Shown here in pieces: positions 19,027 through 28,309 of a DNA stretch of 64,000 nt; within the stretch, counting starts at the first letter, position 1; each line of letters starts with the position of its first letter. The notes beneath the pieces are model-generated. The model ran no database searches. It had not been told where the DNA came from and saw nothing but the letters and a program-made list of their open reading frames with translations. Location: assembly GCF_013375155.1 (NCBI RefSeq), contig NZ_JABXOF010000002.1, forward strand, positions 124,001 to 188,000, given 5' to 3'. The translations under genes and the position numbers were made by a program. This DNA is from Serratia ureilytica (GTDB lineage: Bacteria > Pseudomonadota > Gammaproteobacteria > Enterobacterales > Enterobacteriaceae).

Positions 19027-19887
19027 ATGGAACGTACAATTAATCTCTGTCCTGGAATTGGCGCCTCAGCGCACATCATTCAGTATACTGAATTATTATT
19101 CCCTTCAGTCTATTTTGAGCAACCACATCTGTATCTGATACAACAAGGCCATAAGCGCGTACGCTGGCAACAACACGAAGTGGTCGCTCATCCCGGCGAG
19201 CTGTTGATTATCGACGGCGGGCAAACGGTGGACATTATTAACGGCCCGTCCGAAGACGGCGTATTCAGTTGCCAACTGCTGACCTGCGATCCCCTGTTGC
19301 TCACCGTCCAGCCTCCGGCCGAGGAAACGCCGGCGGCGATGCCGTTCGATGCCGTCCTGGCGCTGCGCAATCTGCCCTGCGCCCTAAAGCACAGTTTTGA
19401 AACCACCGGCCTGGCGCTGACGCTGCGGCAACGCTTTCCCACCATCATCGTGCGGCACAAAATGCTGGAAATTCTGCTGTGGCTGGCCCAATTCGGCATT
19501 CGCTTTATTCACAACGAAGCCAAGGATCTGACGCAGCGGGTGCGTCGCTGCCTCGCGACCGATCCGCACAGCATTTGGACGGCGGCCAAAGTCGCGGAGA
19601 GCCTGTCGATGAGTGAGGTGATGTTGCGCCGCAAACTGTCGATGGAAAACACCGCGTTGCGCAACCTGATGATCGACGTCCGGATGAGCAGCGCGCTGGC
19701 CCTGCTGCAATCGACCGACTGGCCGATTTCCGCCATCGCGCAGCATGTGGGTTATGAAAGCGCGTCGCGTTTCGCCGAACGTTTTCGCAAACGCTTCGGT
19801 TTCGCGCCTACCGCCATTCGCGGCCACCAAAGGATTATGGAACCCGGCTCTCAGGGCGTTGAGGCGATGGTCGCCGGAGAAACATAA
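19027..19887 (+). CDS. AraC/XylS-family transcriptional regulator
   Basis: The C-terminal third of this 286-residue protein (about residues 190-275) has the two helix-turn-helix units of the AraC family, including A-I-A-Q-H-V-G-Y-E-S-A-S-R-F-A-E-R-F. The N-terminal part resembles no ligand domain that I can name. It sits between flagellar operons but nothing in it is specific to motility. The ribosome site before ATG 19027 is weak. Target and signal are unknown; similar stand-alone AraC genes often control virulence or stress genes, which is only a possibility. Confidence 0.85.
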   Translation: MERTINLCPGIGASAHIIQYTELLFPSVYFEQPHLYLIQQGHKRVRWQQHEVVAHPGELLIIDGGQTVDIINGPSEDGVFSCQLLTCDPLLLTVQPPAEETPAAMPFDAVLALRNLPCALKHSFETTGLALTLRQRFPTIIVRHKMLEILLWLAQFGIRFIHNEAKDLTQRVRRCLATDPHSIWTAAKVAESLSMSEVMLRRKLSMENTALRNLMIDVRMSSALALLQSTDWPISAIAQHVGYESASRFAERFRKRFGFAPTAIRGHQRIMEPGSQGVEAMVAGET

Positions 19888-19990
19888 ATAGACGCGCAAC
19901 AAAATGGCTTTATTTAACACAAGTCCCTAACGGTTGTAACAACGCTGAGATACGCTAAGCCACGTCTATCCGCCGAAAGCGAATTAAACG

Positions 19991-20098
19991 ATGCGCAATG
20001 AAAAGCGATTATTTTCTCTGGCAATAATGTTGTTGGGGCTGTGGCTGCTAGCCTTACTGTATGAAGAAGACATGATGCGTTTACTGGCCGCACAATAA
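19991..20098 (+). CDS. Possible 35-residue membrane peptide
   Basis: An ORF of 35 codons begins M-R-N-E-K-R, runs into one hydrophobic segment of about 18 residues (L-F-S-L-A-I-M-L-L-G-L-W-L-L-A-L-L-Y) and ends with an acidic, polar tail. Positive charges before and acidic residues after suggest one membrane helix with the N-terminus inside. There is no strong ribosome site, so the call rests on composition and on an otherwise empty gap. It converges on the small minus-strand ORF at 20131-20226. Confidence 0.4.
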   Translation: MRNEKRLFSLAIMLLGLWLLALLYEEDMMRLLAAQ

Positions 20099-20125
20099 AA
20101 CGGCCAGGTTTTTTATCGCCTGGTC
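20094..20125 (-). terminator. Terminator of the small minus-strand ORF
   Basis: GGCCAGG (20102-20108) and CCTGGTC (20119-20125) pair with one G-U pair. On the minus strand the stem is followed by GTTTTATT. It starts six bases past the stop of the 31-residue ORF, which supports that ORF being a real gene. Confidence 0.6.
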
Positions 20126-20130
20126 AGACT

Positions 20131-20226
20131 TCAATCCAGTTTGACCAACACGCCAATTAACGTGACTAACACCGCCAGCATTAAAATACTGATCAGGCGC
20201 CATCTGGATTCGCTTTTACTGCTCAT
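20131..20226 (-). CDS. Probable 31-residue membrane peptide
   Basis: This 31-codon ORF starts with a polar, basic stretch (M-S-S-K-S-E-S-R-W-R), continues with one hydrophobic segment of about 17 residues, and ends in K-L-D. It would be a single-span membrane peptide with its N-terminus inside. GAGGCAGG lies upstream of the ATG at workable spacing, and a terminator-like stem with a T-run follows the stop. I do not recognise the family. The ribosome site, hydrophobic core and terminator together make it more credible than its convergent partner. Confidence 0.5.
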   Translation of the reverse strand: MSSKSESRWRLISILMLAVLVTLIGVLVKLD

Positions 20227-20363
20227 TGACCTGCCTCGAATAATAACCCTACTAATAAGGCCATAATAAACGCTCACCGGCACATTCAATAAGCCTGACA
20301 GCACAATGTTCGCCCCTCTATTCGGGACATTGCCCCCATTTCCTGTCGGTTGCGACGCGGCGA

Positions 20364-21293
20364 TTACCGCTGCGATAACGGCGGCGGCACAAGCGCCAAT
20401 TTTGCGGGCAGCTCAGCCACCAGTTTGTCCACCGCCAGCCGCACCTTGAGCGGCTGGTAAGGCATATAGGGCCACACCACGTTGACCGGGAAACTGAGGT
20501 TGGACTCACCGCGCATGATCTCCACCAACGTCCCCGCCATCAGCCGCTCGCGCACCAGCCACTCCGGCAGCCAGGCAATGCCGGCGCCGGCGGATATCGC
20601 ATCGACGATCCCCTGCATATCATCCATCATCATCTTGGCCGGAGGGCTGAATGATTGCAGCTCACCGTTTTCGCCACGCAGCTGCCACGGCAGCACGGCG
20701 CCGGCGTGCAGATACCCCACCGCCTGATGCCGGCTTAACGCTACCACCGTGCTCGGCTCGCCGCAGCGCCGCACGTAGTCGGGCGACGCGCACAGGAGCA
20801 TGCCATGTTCGCCCAGACGTCGGGCAACCAAACTGCCGCTGTCCGCCAGTTCGCCGATACGCACTGCCAGATCGAATCCCTCGTCGACGAGATCGATCCT
20901 GCGGTCGCTGAATGAGATTTCCAGCGTCAGTAACGGATGCTCATTCGCCAGCGCCGTCAACAAGGGCGCAATGCACAGGTGGCCGAACAGCACCGGCACC
21001 GAGACTCTGAGCCGGCCGCTGACCTGCATCTTGCCGCTGTCGAGCTGATTTTCCGCCGCCTGAACGTTCGCCAATGCCTGTCGACAGTGTTCATAGTACA
21101 GCGCGCCTTCGTCCGTCAGGCTCAGGCTGCGCGTCGTGCGCATAAACAGCATCACGCCCAGCCGTGCCTCCAGACGCGACACGATTTTGCTGACCGCAGA
21201 ACGCGTCAGATGCAGTTTCTCTGCGGCGGCGGCGAAACTGCCGCCTTCCGCTACGGCAACAAAGGCCGGCAGCGCACTCAGATCGCTTTTCAT
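20364..21293 (-). CDS. LysR-family transcriptional regulator
   Basis: The 309-residue protein begins with a winged helix-turn-helix typical of LysR regulators (about residues 1-60, with F-A-A-A-A-E-K-L-H-L-T-R-S-A-V-S-K). The C-terminal part is a periplasmic-binding-like effector domain. It is divergent from azoR across 129 bases that contain two perfect palindromes, the common layout for a LysR gene controlling its neighbour. Regulation of azoR by quinone or electrophile stress is therefore likely but inferred. Confidence 0.92.
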   Translation of the reverse strand: MKSDLSALPAFVAVAEGGSFAAAAEKLHLTRSAVSKIVSRLEARLGVMLFMRTTRSLSLTDEGALYYEHCRQALANVQAAENQLDSGKMQVSGRLRVSVPVLFGHLCIAPLLTALANEHPLLTLEISFSDRRIDLVDEGFDLAVRIGELADSGSLVARRLGEHGMLLCASPDYVRRCGEPSTVVALSRHQAVGYLHAGAVLPWQLRGENGELQSFSPPAKMMMDDMQGIVDAISAGAGIAWLPEWLVRERLMAGTLVEIMRGESNLSFPVNVVWPYMPYQPLKVRLAVDKLVAELPAKLALVPPPLSQR

Positions 21294-21319
21294 CTTAATG
21301 TTGCCAATATGGAATCAAT

Positions 21320-21346
21320 TAGGTGAAAACCTATCACCACTGGTGA
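21320..21346. promoter_or_regulatory. Paired palindromes in the LysR-azoR gap
   Basis: Two perfect inverted repeats lie side by side: TAGGT-GAAA-ACCTA (21320-21333) and TCACC-ACT-GGTGA (21334-21346). They sit between the two divergent starts, 27 bases above the LysR ATG. Each is of the interrupted-palindrome kind bound by LysR proteins, so this is the likely operator of both genes. Confidence 0.65.
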
Positions 21347-21422
21347 ACCTTAAGCAATGATAACCTGCAGTCATTCCGGAGTCTCCGGTGAAAACCACAG
21401 ATTACCGTCAGAGGACAACAGC

Positions 21423-22022
21423 ATGAAAAAAATACTGGCTCTCAGATCCAGCATTATGGGAAATGACTCGCAGACCAATAACCTGATTGACCGCTATCTG
21501 GCGGCGCGCAAAGCGAAAGGATACGACGATCGGATCGTCGAACACGATCTGACGGCGCTGGATCTGCCGGTGTTGGACGGCGAGCTGTTCAGCGCGCTGC
21601 GCGGCGCGGAAAATGTCAGCCCGCGCGCCAAAGCCACGGTTGCGCTCTCCGATCAACTGATTGCCGAACTGAAAGAGAGCGACCTGTTGCTGATCGGGGC
21701 GCCGATGTACAACCTCAACGTGCCGACTCAGCTGAAAAACTGGTTCGATCTGGTGGCCCGCGCCCGGATGACCTTCAACTATACCGCCACCTACCCGGTG
21801 GGGCTGGTGGAAGGCGTCAATGCGGTGGTCTTCAGTTCACGCGGCGGCATGCACGCCGGGCATCCGACCGACGCCGTAACGCCCTACCTGCGCTCGGTGC
21901 TGGGGCTGATGGGGATCGGCGACGTGCAATTCATCTATACCGAAGGGCTGGACATGAAGCCGCACGGCCGCGACCAGGGGCTGGCAAGCGCCCACCAGCG
22001 CATCGTGGCGTTAGCAGGCTGA
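21423..22022 (+). CDS. azoR: AzoR-type FMN-dependent NADH:quinone/azo reductase
   Basis: AzoR enzymes use FMN and NAD(P)H to reduce quinones and azo compounds by two electrons, protecting against electrophile stress. The 199-residue protein has a flavodoxin-like fold, with L-R-S-S near residue 6, L-I-G-A-P-M-Y-N-L-N-V-P near residue 93 and F-S-S-R-G-G near residue 138. I chose ATG 21423, which has GAGGACA upstream and gives the family N-terminus M-K-K-I-L; an in-frame start at 21357 would add an unconserved tail. It is divergent from the LysR gene. Confidence 0.92.
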   Translation: MKKILALRSSIMGNDSQTNNLIDRYLAARKAKGYDDRIVEHDLTALDLPVLDGELFSALRGAENVSPRAKATVALSDQLIAELKESDLLLIGAPMYNLNVPTQLKNWFDLVARARMTFNYTATYPVGLVEGVNAVVFSSRGGMHAGHPTDAVTPYLRSVLGLMGIGDVQFIYTEGLDMKPHGRDQGLASAHQRIVALAG

Positions 22023-22137
22023 GGCAAACGCACGGCAGCATTGATTTGTTATAACATAACAAATATGATGTTCGCGTTGACGCACCTCGAACGTGCGTCG
22101 GCGCTCCTACATCACATAAATGTTTTATCGCACCTTC

Positions 22138-22167
22138 AGCCAGCTATTTCGATAGCTGGCTTTTTTT
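22138..22167 (+). terminator. Rho-independent terminator after azoR
   Basis: AGCCAGCTAT and ATAGCTGGCT form a perfect ten-base stem with a four-base loop, followed by seven T residues. Confidence 0.92.
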
Positions 22168-22190
22168 GTCCATCGACTGGCGTCACGGCT

Positions 22191-22391
22191 TCAGTATTGC
22201 CGGGCGGCGCGTTTCATTTCACGCTCGCCGGGCGACTGTGTCTTCACCGACAGCGGCGCGACAAACGCCTTCCAGTCTTTGCCGGCATCCTGATGAGGCG
22301 CCGTTTTTTGCGCCGATGGATAGTCATCATTCTGGCCGGCGCATCCAGACAACGCCATCATGGCCAGAGCAAGGCACAGCGATTTACACAT
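22191..22391 (-). CDS. Small lipoprotein of unknown function
   Basis: The 66-residue product starts with M-C-K-S and a hydrophobic stretch ending in the lipobox L-S-G-C (cysteine near residue 16), so the mature lipoprotein would have about 50 residues. The start at 22391 has a strong AGGAGG upstream. The remainder is polar and charged with no domain that I recognise. It is between azoR and fliE. The residue after the cysteine is alanine, which does not suggest retention in the inner membrane. Confidence 0.72.
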   Translation of the reverse strand: MCKSLCLALAMMALSGCAGQNDDYPSAQKTAPHQDAGKDWKAFVAPLSVKTQSPGEREMKRAARQY

Positions 22392-22470
22392 TATCCTATC
22401 CCTCCTATAACCATCGCCATAGGCTAACGGCGCCAAGCCAAATTTCACTGAAAAATGGACGGTACGTTCA

Positions 22471-22785
22471 TCACACCGGCATATTCATGATGTCCTGGTA
22501 GGCCGCCACCAGCTTGTTGCGCACCTGGACACCCAGTTGCAAAGACACCGACGATTTCTGCAGGTCGACCATCACATCATTCAGGCTGATGCCCGGCACG
22601 CCCAGCTCAAAGTCCTGCGCCTGTTTGCGCGCCGTCTGCTGGGTGTCGCTGATCTTGCCAAGCGCCGCAGTCAGTTCGCTGGCGAAGCTGACGCCCTGCG
22701 GCGCCGCATTTTGCCCCATCTTGCCGGCCTGAACCGCCATGGTCTGCATCTGCTGCAGTACCCCTTCAATGCCCTGAATCGCCAT
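22471..22785 (-). CDS. fliE: FliE, MS ring-rod junction protein
   Basis: FliE links the MS ring to the proximal rod and is among the first substrates exported. The 104-residue protein matches the E. coli length when started at 22785 (M-A-I-Q-G-I-E-G), where an AGGA-type site precedes the ATG. The C-terminal part ([16 protein letters not shown]) is the conserved helical end. It is a single-gene unit divergent from fliFGHIJK. Confidence 0.95.
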   Translation of the reverse strand: MAIQGIEGVLQQMQTMAVQAGKMGQNAAPQGVSFASELTAALGKISDTQQTARKQAQDFELGVPGISLNDVMVDLQKSSVSLQLGVQVRNKLVAAYQDIMNMPV

Positions 22786-23100
22786 CTGGTCCTCAATCCT
22801 CTCGTCTCGCCGGGTGACGTTTTCACCCTGTACTTCTCCAATGATGCACACCCTAGCACAGCGTTTTCGGACCTAAAGCGGTTAATTAACTGCAAAAAAC
22901 CCGGCTTATCGGGCAATCGGAATTGTCTGATAAGGCGAATAATGGCCTGCCCAGAAATGGGAGCGCCGCTATTTAGAAGATATGTGTATCAGGGAGTCTG
23001 TTTTGTCACACAACGCTAACCATACCGTTCATCAGCCTGGCAGGGAGCTGCTCAGCGGCCCGTACGGGATCGTGAGCGCCATTGAAGGACGAGACCTAAA
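22786..23100. promoter_or_regulatory. fliE-fliF divergent control region
   Basis: The 315-base gap separates fliE (minus) from fliF (plus) and must contain both class 2 promoters, which FlhDC controls in related bacteria. I could not place an FlhDC site or -10 boxes with confidence, and no sigma-28 match is present. AAGGACGAG forms the fliF ribosome site near 23084. Confidence 0.5.
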
Positions 23101-24795
23101 ATGAGTGCTTCGATAACCGCCGGCGAAAGCCGCGACAACGGCCTGCAGGCCATCTGGAACCGTCTGCGCGCCAACCCGAAAATTCCGTTGCTGGTCGCCG
23201 CTTCCGCCGCGATCGCGATCGTCGTCGCACTGCTGTTGTGGGTGAAAAGCCCCGACTACCGCGTGCTGTACAGCAATCTGAACGACCGCGACGGTGGCGC
23301 CATCGTCACCCAGCTGACGCAGATGAATATCCCTTATCGCTTCGCCGAGAATGGCGCAGCGCTGCTGATCCCGGCGGAAAAGGTGCATGAAACCCGTTTG
23401 CGCCTCGCGCAGCAGGGGCTGCCGAAAGGCGGCGCCGTCGGCTTCGAACTGCTGGATCAGGAAAAATTCGGCATCAGCCAGTTCAGCGAGCAGATTAACT
23501 ATCAGCGCGCCCTCGAGGGCGAGCTGTCGCGCACTATCGAGTCGTTGGGGCCGGTGCAAAACGCCCGCGTTCACCTGGCGCTGCCTAAACCTTCGCTGTT
23601 CGTGCGCGAACAAAAATCCCCTTCCGCCTCGGTAACGCTGACCCTGCAACCCGGCCGTGCGCTGGACGACGGCCAGATCAACGCCATCGTTTATATGGTG
23701 TCGAGCAGCGTCGCCGGTCTGCCGCCGGGCAACGTGACCGTGGTCGATCAGGCCGGCCGCCTGCTGACCCAGTCCGACGGGACCGGGCGCGATCTCAACG
23801 CTTCGCAGCTGAAATACGCCAACGAAGTCGAAAACGGCTTCCAGCGCCGCATAGAAGCGATCCTCGCCCCGGTGGTCGGCAGCGCCAACGTGCGTGCGCA
23901 GGTCACGGCGCAGATCGACTTCGCCACGCGCGAACAAACCGATGAACAGTACCAACCTAACCAGCAGCCGGATAAAGCCGCCATCCGCTCACAGCAAACC
24001 AGCCTGAGCGAGCAGATCGGCGGGCCGCAGGTCGGCGGTGTGCCGGGCGCGCTGTCCAACCAACCGAGCGCTCCGCCTACGGCGCCGATTGAAACCGCCA
24101 AGCCGGCGGCGGGCAATAACGCCAACGCCACCGCGCAAAACGCCGCGACCACCCGCAGCGCGGCGGCCAGCGGCGTGCCGCAAAATACCCGTCGCGACGC
24201 GACCACCAACTACGAGCTCGATCGCACCATCCGCCATACCCAGCAAAAAGCCGGCACCGTGCAGCGTCTGTCGGTCGCCGTGGTGGTCAACTACCTCGGC
24301 GCGGATAAAGACGGCAAACCGCAACCGATGAGCAAAGAACAGCTGGCGCAGATCGAAGCGCTGGTGCGTGAAGCGATGGGCTACTCCAGCAGCCGTGGCG
24401 ATACCCTGAACGTGGTCAACACGCCGTTTACCGACGCTCAGGTGACCGGTGGCGAACTGCCGTTCTGGCAGAGCCAGTCGTTTATCGATCGCCTGATCGA
24501 CGCGGGCCGCTATCTGCTGGTGCTGCTGGTTGCCTGGCTGCTGTGGCGCAAACTGGTGCGGCCGCAGCTGCAACAGCGCCAGGCGGCGCAACAGGCCGCC
24601 ATCGCCGCCGCCAACGCGCCTGCCGCCAAAGCGGTCGACAGCAGCAAACCGAGCAACGAGGAGCTGGCGCAGCGTCGTAAATCGCAGCAGCGCGTCAGCG
24701 CAGAAGTCCAGAGCCAGCGGATCCGCGATCTGGCTGACAAAGACCCGCGCGTGGTCGCTCTGGTAATCCGCCAATGGATGAGTAACGAGATATGA
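23101..24795 (+). CDS. fliF: FliF, MS-ring protein
   Basis: FliF forms the inner-membrane MS ring, the base on which the C ring and export gate are built. The 564-residue protein has an N-terminal membrane segment (about residues 26-46), a large periplasmic part with ring-building motifs, and a second membrane segment near residue 465. The C-terminal cytoplasmic tail binds FliG. An Ala/Pro/Asn-rich low-complexity stretch at about residues 315-360 is the usual variable loop. Its end overlaps fliG by four bases. Confidence 0.97.
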   Translation: MSASITAGESRDNGLQAIWNRLRANPKIPLLVAASAAIAIVVALLLWVKSPDYRVLYSNLNDRDGGAIVTQLTQMNIPYRFAENGAALLIPAEKVHETRLRLAQQGLPKGGAVGFELLDQEKFGISQFSEQINYQRALEGELSRTIESLGPVQNARVHLALPKPSLFVREQKSPSASVTLTLQPGRALDDGQINAIVYMVSSSVAGLPPGNVTVVDQAGRLLTQSDGTGRDLNASQLKYANEVENGFQRRIEAILAPVVGSANVRAQVTAQIDFATREQTDEQYQPNQQPDKAAIRSQQTSLSEQIGGPQVGGVPGALSNQPSAPPTAPIETAKPAAGNNANATAQNAATTRSAAASGVPQNTRRDATTNYELDRTIRHTQQKAGTVQRLSVAVVVNYLGADKDGKPQPMSKEQLAQIEALVREAMGYSSSRGDTLNVVNTPFTDAQVTGGELPFWQSQSFIDRLIDAGRYLLVLLVAWLLWRKLVRPQLQQRQAAQQAAIAAANAPAAKAVDSSKPSNEELAQRRKSQQRVSAEVQSQRIRDLADKDPRVVALVIRQWMSNEI

Positions 24796-25784
24796 GCCTG
24801 ACCGGAACCGACAAAAGCGCCATCTTGCTGATGACGCTGGGTGAAGATCGCGCGGCGGAGGTGTTCAAGCACCTCTCCTCGCGCGAAGTACAGCTGCTGA
24901 GCGGCACCATGGCCGGCATGAGCCAGGTGTCGCACAAACAGCTCGGCGAAATACTGACCGAGTTTGAAGACGACGCCGAGCAATACGCGGCGCTGAGCGT
25001 CAACGCCAGCGACTATCTGCGTTCGGTGCTGGTCAAGGCGCTGGGCGAAGAGCGCGCCGCCAGCCTGTTGGAAGACATTCTCGAATCGCGCGAGACCACC
25101 ACCGGCATGGAAACGCTCAACTTTATGGAGCCGCAGAGCGCCGCCGACCTGATCCGCGACGAACACCCGCAGATCATCGCCACCATTCTGGTGCACCTCA
25201 AACGCGGCCAGGCGGCGGATATTCTGGCCCTGTTCGACGAACGCCTGCGCAACGACGTGATGCTGCGTATCGCCACCTTCGGCGGCGTGCAGCCGGCGGC
25301 GTTGGCGGAGCTGACCGAGGTGCTGAACAACCTGCTCGACGGTCAGAACCTCAAACGCAGCAAAATGGGCGGGGTGCGCACCGCCGCCGAGATCATCAAC
25401 CTGATGAAAACCCAGCAGGAAGAAGCGGTCATCGACGCGATGCGCGAATACGACGGCGAGCTGGCGCAGAAGATCATCGACGAGATGTTCCTGTTCGAAA
25501 ACCTGGTGGAAGTCGACGATCGCAGCATCCAGCGCCTGCTGCAAGAAGTGGAAGGCGAGTCGCTGCTGATCGCGCTGAAAGGCGCCGAACAGCCGCTGCG
25601 CGAGAAGTTCCTCAAGAACATGTCGCAACGCGCCGCCGACATCCTGCGCGACGATCTGGCCAACCGTGGCCCGGTGCGCATGTCGCAGGTGGAGAACGAG
25701 CAGAAAGCCATCCTGTTGGTGGTGAGACGCCTGGCGGAAACCGGCGAAATGATCATCGGCGGCGGCGAGGACACCTATGTCTGA
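24792..25784 (+). CDS. fliG: FliG, motor switch protein
   Basis: FliG couples torque from the MotA-MotB stator to the rotor. The 330-residue protein has the three usual domains. In the C-terminal domain a charged helix (near residue 278, E-Q-P-L-R-E-K-F) holds the residues known to meet MotA. The E-H-P-Q-I-I-A middle-domain motif near residue 125 contacts FliM. It overlaps fliF by four bases and fliH by eight. Confidence 0.97.
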   Translation: MSLTGTDKSAILLMTLGEDRAAEVFKHLSSREVQLLSGTMAGMSQVSHKQLGEILTEFEDDAEQYAALSVNASDYLRSVLVKALGEERAASLLEDILESRETTTGMETLNFMEPQSAADLIRDEHPQIIATILVHLKRGQAADILALFDERLRNDVMLRIATFGGVQPAALAELTEVLNNLLDGQNLKRSKMGGVRTAAEIINLMKTQQEEAVIDAMREYDGELAQKIIDEMFLFENLVEVDDRSIQRLLQEVEGESLLIALKGAEQPLREKFLKNMSQRAADILRDDLANRGPVRMSQVENEQKAILLVVRRLAETGEMIIGGGEDTYV

Positions 25785-26481
25785 TCGCATTAACACCCTG
25801 CCCTGGCAGCCCTGGTCGCTCAACGATTTGGGCGAACAGAAACCGGCGTTCGAACTGCCGCCGCTGTCGGATCTCGAACACAGCGATCCGTCGCCGGACG
25901 CGCAGGCCGAATTGCAACAGCAGTTGGCGACGCTGCGGCTGCAGGCCGAGCAACAGGGCCAGCAATTGGGCTATGCCGACGGCCAGCAAAAAGGCTATGA
26001 GGCCGGTTTTCAGTCCGGTCTGGAAGAAGGCCGTCAGCAAGGGCTGCTGGAAGCGCAGCAGCAGCAACAGCCGCTGACCGCCCACTGGCAGCAGTTGGTC
26101 ACCGAATTCCAGCACACGCTGGACGCGCTCGACAGCGTGATCGCTTCCCGGCTGATGCAGCTGGCGTTGACCGCCGCCAAACAGGTGCTGGGCCAACCGC
26201 CGGTGTGCGACGGCACCGCCCTGCTCGCGCAAATCCAACAGCTGATCCAGCAGGAGCCGATGTTCAACGGCAAACCGCAGCTGCGGGTCCACCCGGACGA
26301 CTACCCCCGCGTCGAGCAGCAACTGGGGGTTACCCTCAGCCTGCACGGCTGGCGCCTGCTGGCGGACGGCGAACTGCACCCGGGCGGCTGCAAGGTCAGC
26401 GCCGAAGAAGGCGATCTCGACGCCAGCCTGGCGACGCGCTGGCATGAACTGTGTCGCCTGGCGGCACCGGGAGAAGTCTGA
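25777..26481 (+). CDS. fliH: FliH, export ATPase regulator
   Basis: FliH binds FliI, restrains its ATPase and links it to the C ring and FlhA. The 234-residue protein has a proline-containing N-terminus with tryptophans (P-W-Q-P-W), which in E. coli anchor it at the gate. A glutamine-rich helical stretch with G-x-x-x-G-type repeats spans about residues 60-90, and the C-terminal half resembles ATP-synthase stalk proteins. It overlaps fliG by eight bases and fliI by one. Confidence 0.95.
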   Translation: MSDRINTLPWQPWSLNDLGEQKPAFELPPLSDLEHSDPSPDAQAELQQQLATLRLQAEQQGQQLGYADGQQKGYEAGFQSGLEEGRQQGLLEAQQQQQPLTAHWQQLVTEFQHTLDALDSVIASRLMQLALTAAKQVLGQPPVCDGTALLAQIQQLIQQEPMFNGKPQLRVHPDDYPRVEQQLGVTLSLHGWRLLADGELHPGGCKVSAEEGDLDASLATRWHELCRLAAPGEV

Positions 26482-27842
26482 TGACCGCGCGTCTCGGCCG
26501 CTGGCTGAGCTCTCTGGATACGTTGGAAAAACGCATCGCCCGCGCGCCGACGGTGCGCCGCTACGGCCGCCTGACCCGCGCCACCGGGCTGGTGCTGGAG
26601 GCCACCGGGCTGCAGCTGCCGCTCGGGGCGACCTGCCTCATCGAACGGCACGACGCCGGTGAAGTGCAGGAAGTGGAAAGCGAAGTGGTCGGCTTCAACG
26701 GCCAGCGGCTGTTCCTGATGCCGCTGGAAGAAGTGGAAGGCATCGTGCCGGGCGCGCGGGTTTACGCCCGCATCGCGCCGGAAGGCCAAAGCGCCGGCAA
26801 GCAGCTGCCGCTCGGCCCGGCGCTGCTGGGGCGCGTGCTGGACGGCAGCGCCAAACCGCTCGACGGCCTGCCGTCGCCGGAAACCGGTTACCGCGCGCCG
26901 CTGATCACCGCGCCGTTCAACCCATTGCAGCGCACGCCGATCGAGCAGGTGCTGGACGTGGGAGTGCGCACCATCAACGGTCTGCTGACCGTCGGTCGCG
27001 GCCAGCGCATGGGCCTGTTCGCCGGTTCCGGCGTCGGCAAGAGCGTGCTGCTCGGCATGATGGCCCGTTACACCCAGGCGGATGTGATCGTCGTTGGCCT
27101 GATCGGCGAGCGTGGCCGCGAGGTCAAAGACTTTATCGAGAACATTCTCGGCGCCGAAGGCCGGGCGCGCTCGGTGGTGATCGCCGCGCCGGCGGACGTA
27201 TCGCCGCTGCTGCGCATGCAGGGGGCGGCCTACGCCACCCGCATCGCCGAGGATTTCCGCGATCGCGGGCAGCACGTGTTGCTGATCATGGATTCCCTCA
27301 CCCGCTACGCCATGGCGCAGCGTGAGATAGCCCTGGCTATCGGCGAACCGCCGGCGACCAAAGGTTATCCGCCTTCGGTCTTCGCCAAACTGCCTGCGCT
27401 GGTGGAACGCGCGGGCAACGGCATCAGCGGCGGCGGTTCCATCACCGCCTTCTACACCGTGTTGACCGAGGGGGACGATCAGCAAGACCCGATCGCCGAC
27501 TCGGCGCGCGCCATCCTCGATGGCCACGTGGTGCTGTCCCGACGCCTGGCGGAGGCCGGCCACTACCCGGCTATCGACATCGAAGCGTCAATCAGCCGCG
27601 CCATGACGTCGCTGATCGACGAGGAGCATTATCGCCGGGTTCGCACCTTCAAACAGATGCTGGCCAGCTATCAGCGCAACCGCGATCTGATCAGCGTCGG
27701 CGCCTACGCGGCCGGCAGCGATCCGTTGCTGGACAAAGCGATGACGCTGTACCCGCAGATGGAGGCGTACCTGCAACAGGGCATCTTTGAACGCAGCGGC
27801 TATGATGAAGCCTGTCAACAGCTGCAGCAGTTGATTGTTTAA
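26481..27842 (+). CDS. fliI: FliI, flagellar export ATPase
   Basis: FliI is the F1-beta-like ATPase that helps unfold and feed substrates to the flagellar export gate. The 453-residue protein has Walker A (A-G-S-G-V-G-K-S near residue 180) and Walker B (L-L-I-M-D-S near residue 268). I start it at ATG 26481, whose first base is the last base of the fliH TGA; an in-frame start at 26451 would add ten residues inside fliH. FliH and FliJ are encoded on either side. Confidence 0.97.
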   Translation: MTARLGRWLSSLDTLEKRIARAPTVRRYGRLTRATGLVLEATGLQLPLGATCLIERHDAGEVQEVESEVVGFNGQRLFLMPLEEVEGIVPGARVYARIAPEGQSAGKQLPLGPALLGRVLDGSAKPLDGLPSPETGYRAPLITAPFNPLQRTPIEQVLDVGVRTINGLLTVGRGQRMGLFAGSGVGKSVLLGMMARYTQADVIVVGLIGERGREVKDFIENILGAEGRARSVVIAAPADVSPLLRMQGAAYATRIAEDFRDRGQHVLLIMDSLTRYAMAQREIALAIGEPPATKGYPPSVFAKLPALVERAGNGISGGGSITAFYTVLTEGDDQQDPIADSARAILDGHVVLSRRLAEAGHYPAIDIEASISRAMTSLIDEEHYRRVRTFKQMLASYQRNRDLISVGAYAAGSDPLLDKAMTLYPQMEAYLQQGIFERSGYDEACQQLQQLIV

Positions 27843-27862
27843 CGTCACAGAGGCGCAGAGCG

Positions 27863-28309
27863 ATGAAATCACAGTCACCCCTGATTACCCTGCGCGATCT
27901 GGCGCAGGACGCGGTGGAACAAGCCGCGCAACAGCTGGGCCAGGTTCGGCAGGCGCAGCAGGCGGCGGAGCAACAGCTGTCGATGCTGCTCAACTATCAG
28001 GACGAATACCGCCAGAAGCTGAATCATACGCTCTGCGACGGCATGGACAGCTCACGCTGGCAAAACTACCAGCAGTTTATCGGCACGCTGGAACAGGCCA
28101 TCGACCAGCACCGCCAGCAGCTGCTGCAGTGGGGGCAGAAAGTGGATCATGCGGTGAAGCAATGGCAAGACAAACAACAGCGGTTGAACGCTTTCGAGAC
28201 CCTGCATACCCGCGCCTTAAATGCGGAGCAGCAGCAGGAGAATAAACGGGATCAAAAACTGATGGATGAGTTCGCTCAACGCAGTGCACAAAGGAATATC
28301 AACCCATGA
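27863..28309 (+). CDS. fliJ: FliJ, export apparatus stalk/chaperone escort
   Basis: FliJ forms a coiled coil in the centre of the FliI ring, contacts FlhA and recycles export chaperones. The 148-residue product is almost fully helical, rich in glutamine, and close to the usual 147 residues. It follows fliI by 20 bases and overlaps fliK by four. Sequence in this family drifts quickly, so gene order supports the name. Confidence 0.95.
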   Translation: MKSQSPLITLRDLAQDAVEQAAQQLGQVRQAQQAAEQQLSMLLNYQDEYRQKLNHTLCDGMDSSRWQNYQQFIGTLEQAIDQHRQQLLQWGQKVDHAVKQWQDKQQRLNAFETLHTRALNAEQQQENKRDQKLMDEFAQRSAQRNINP

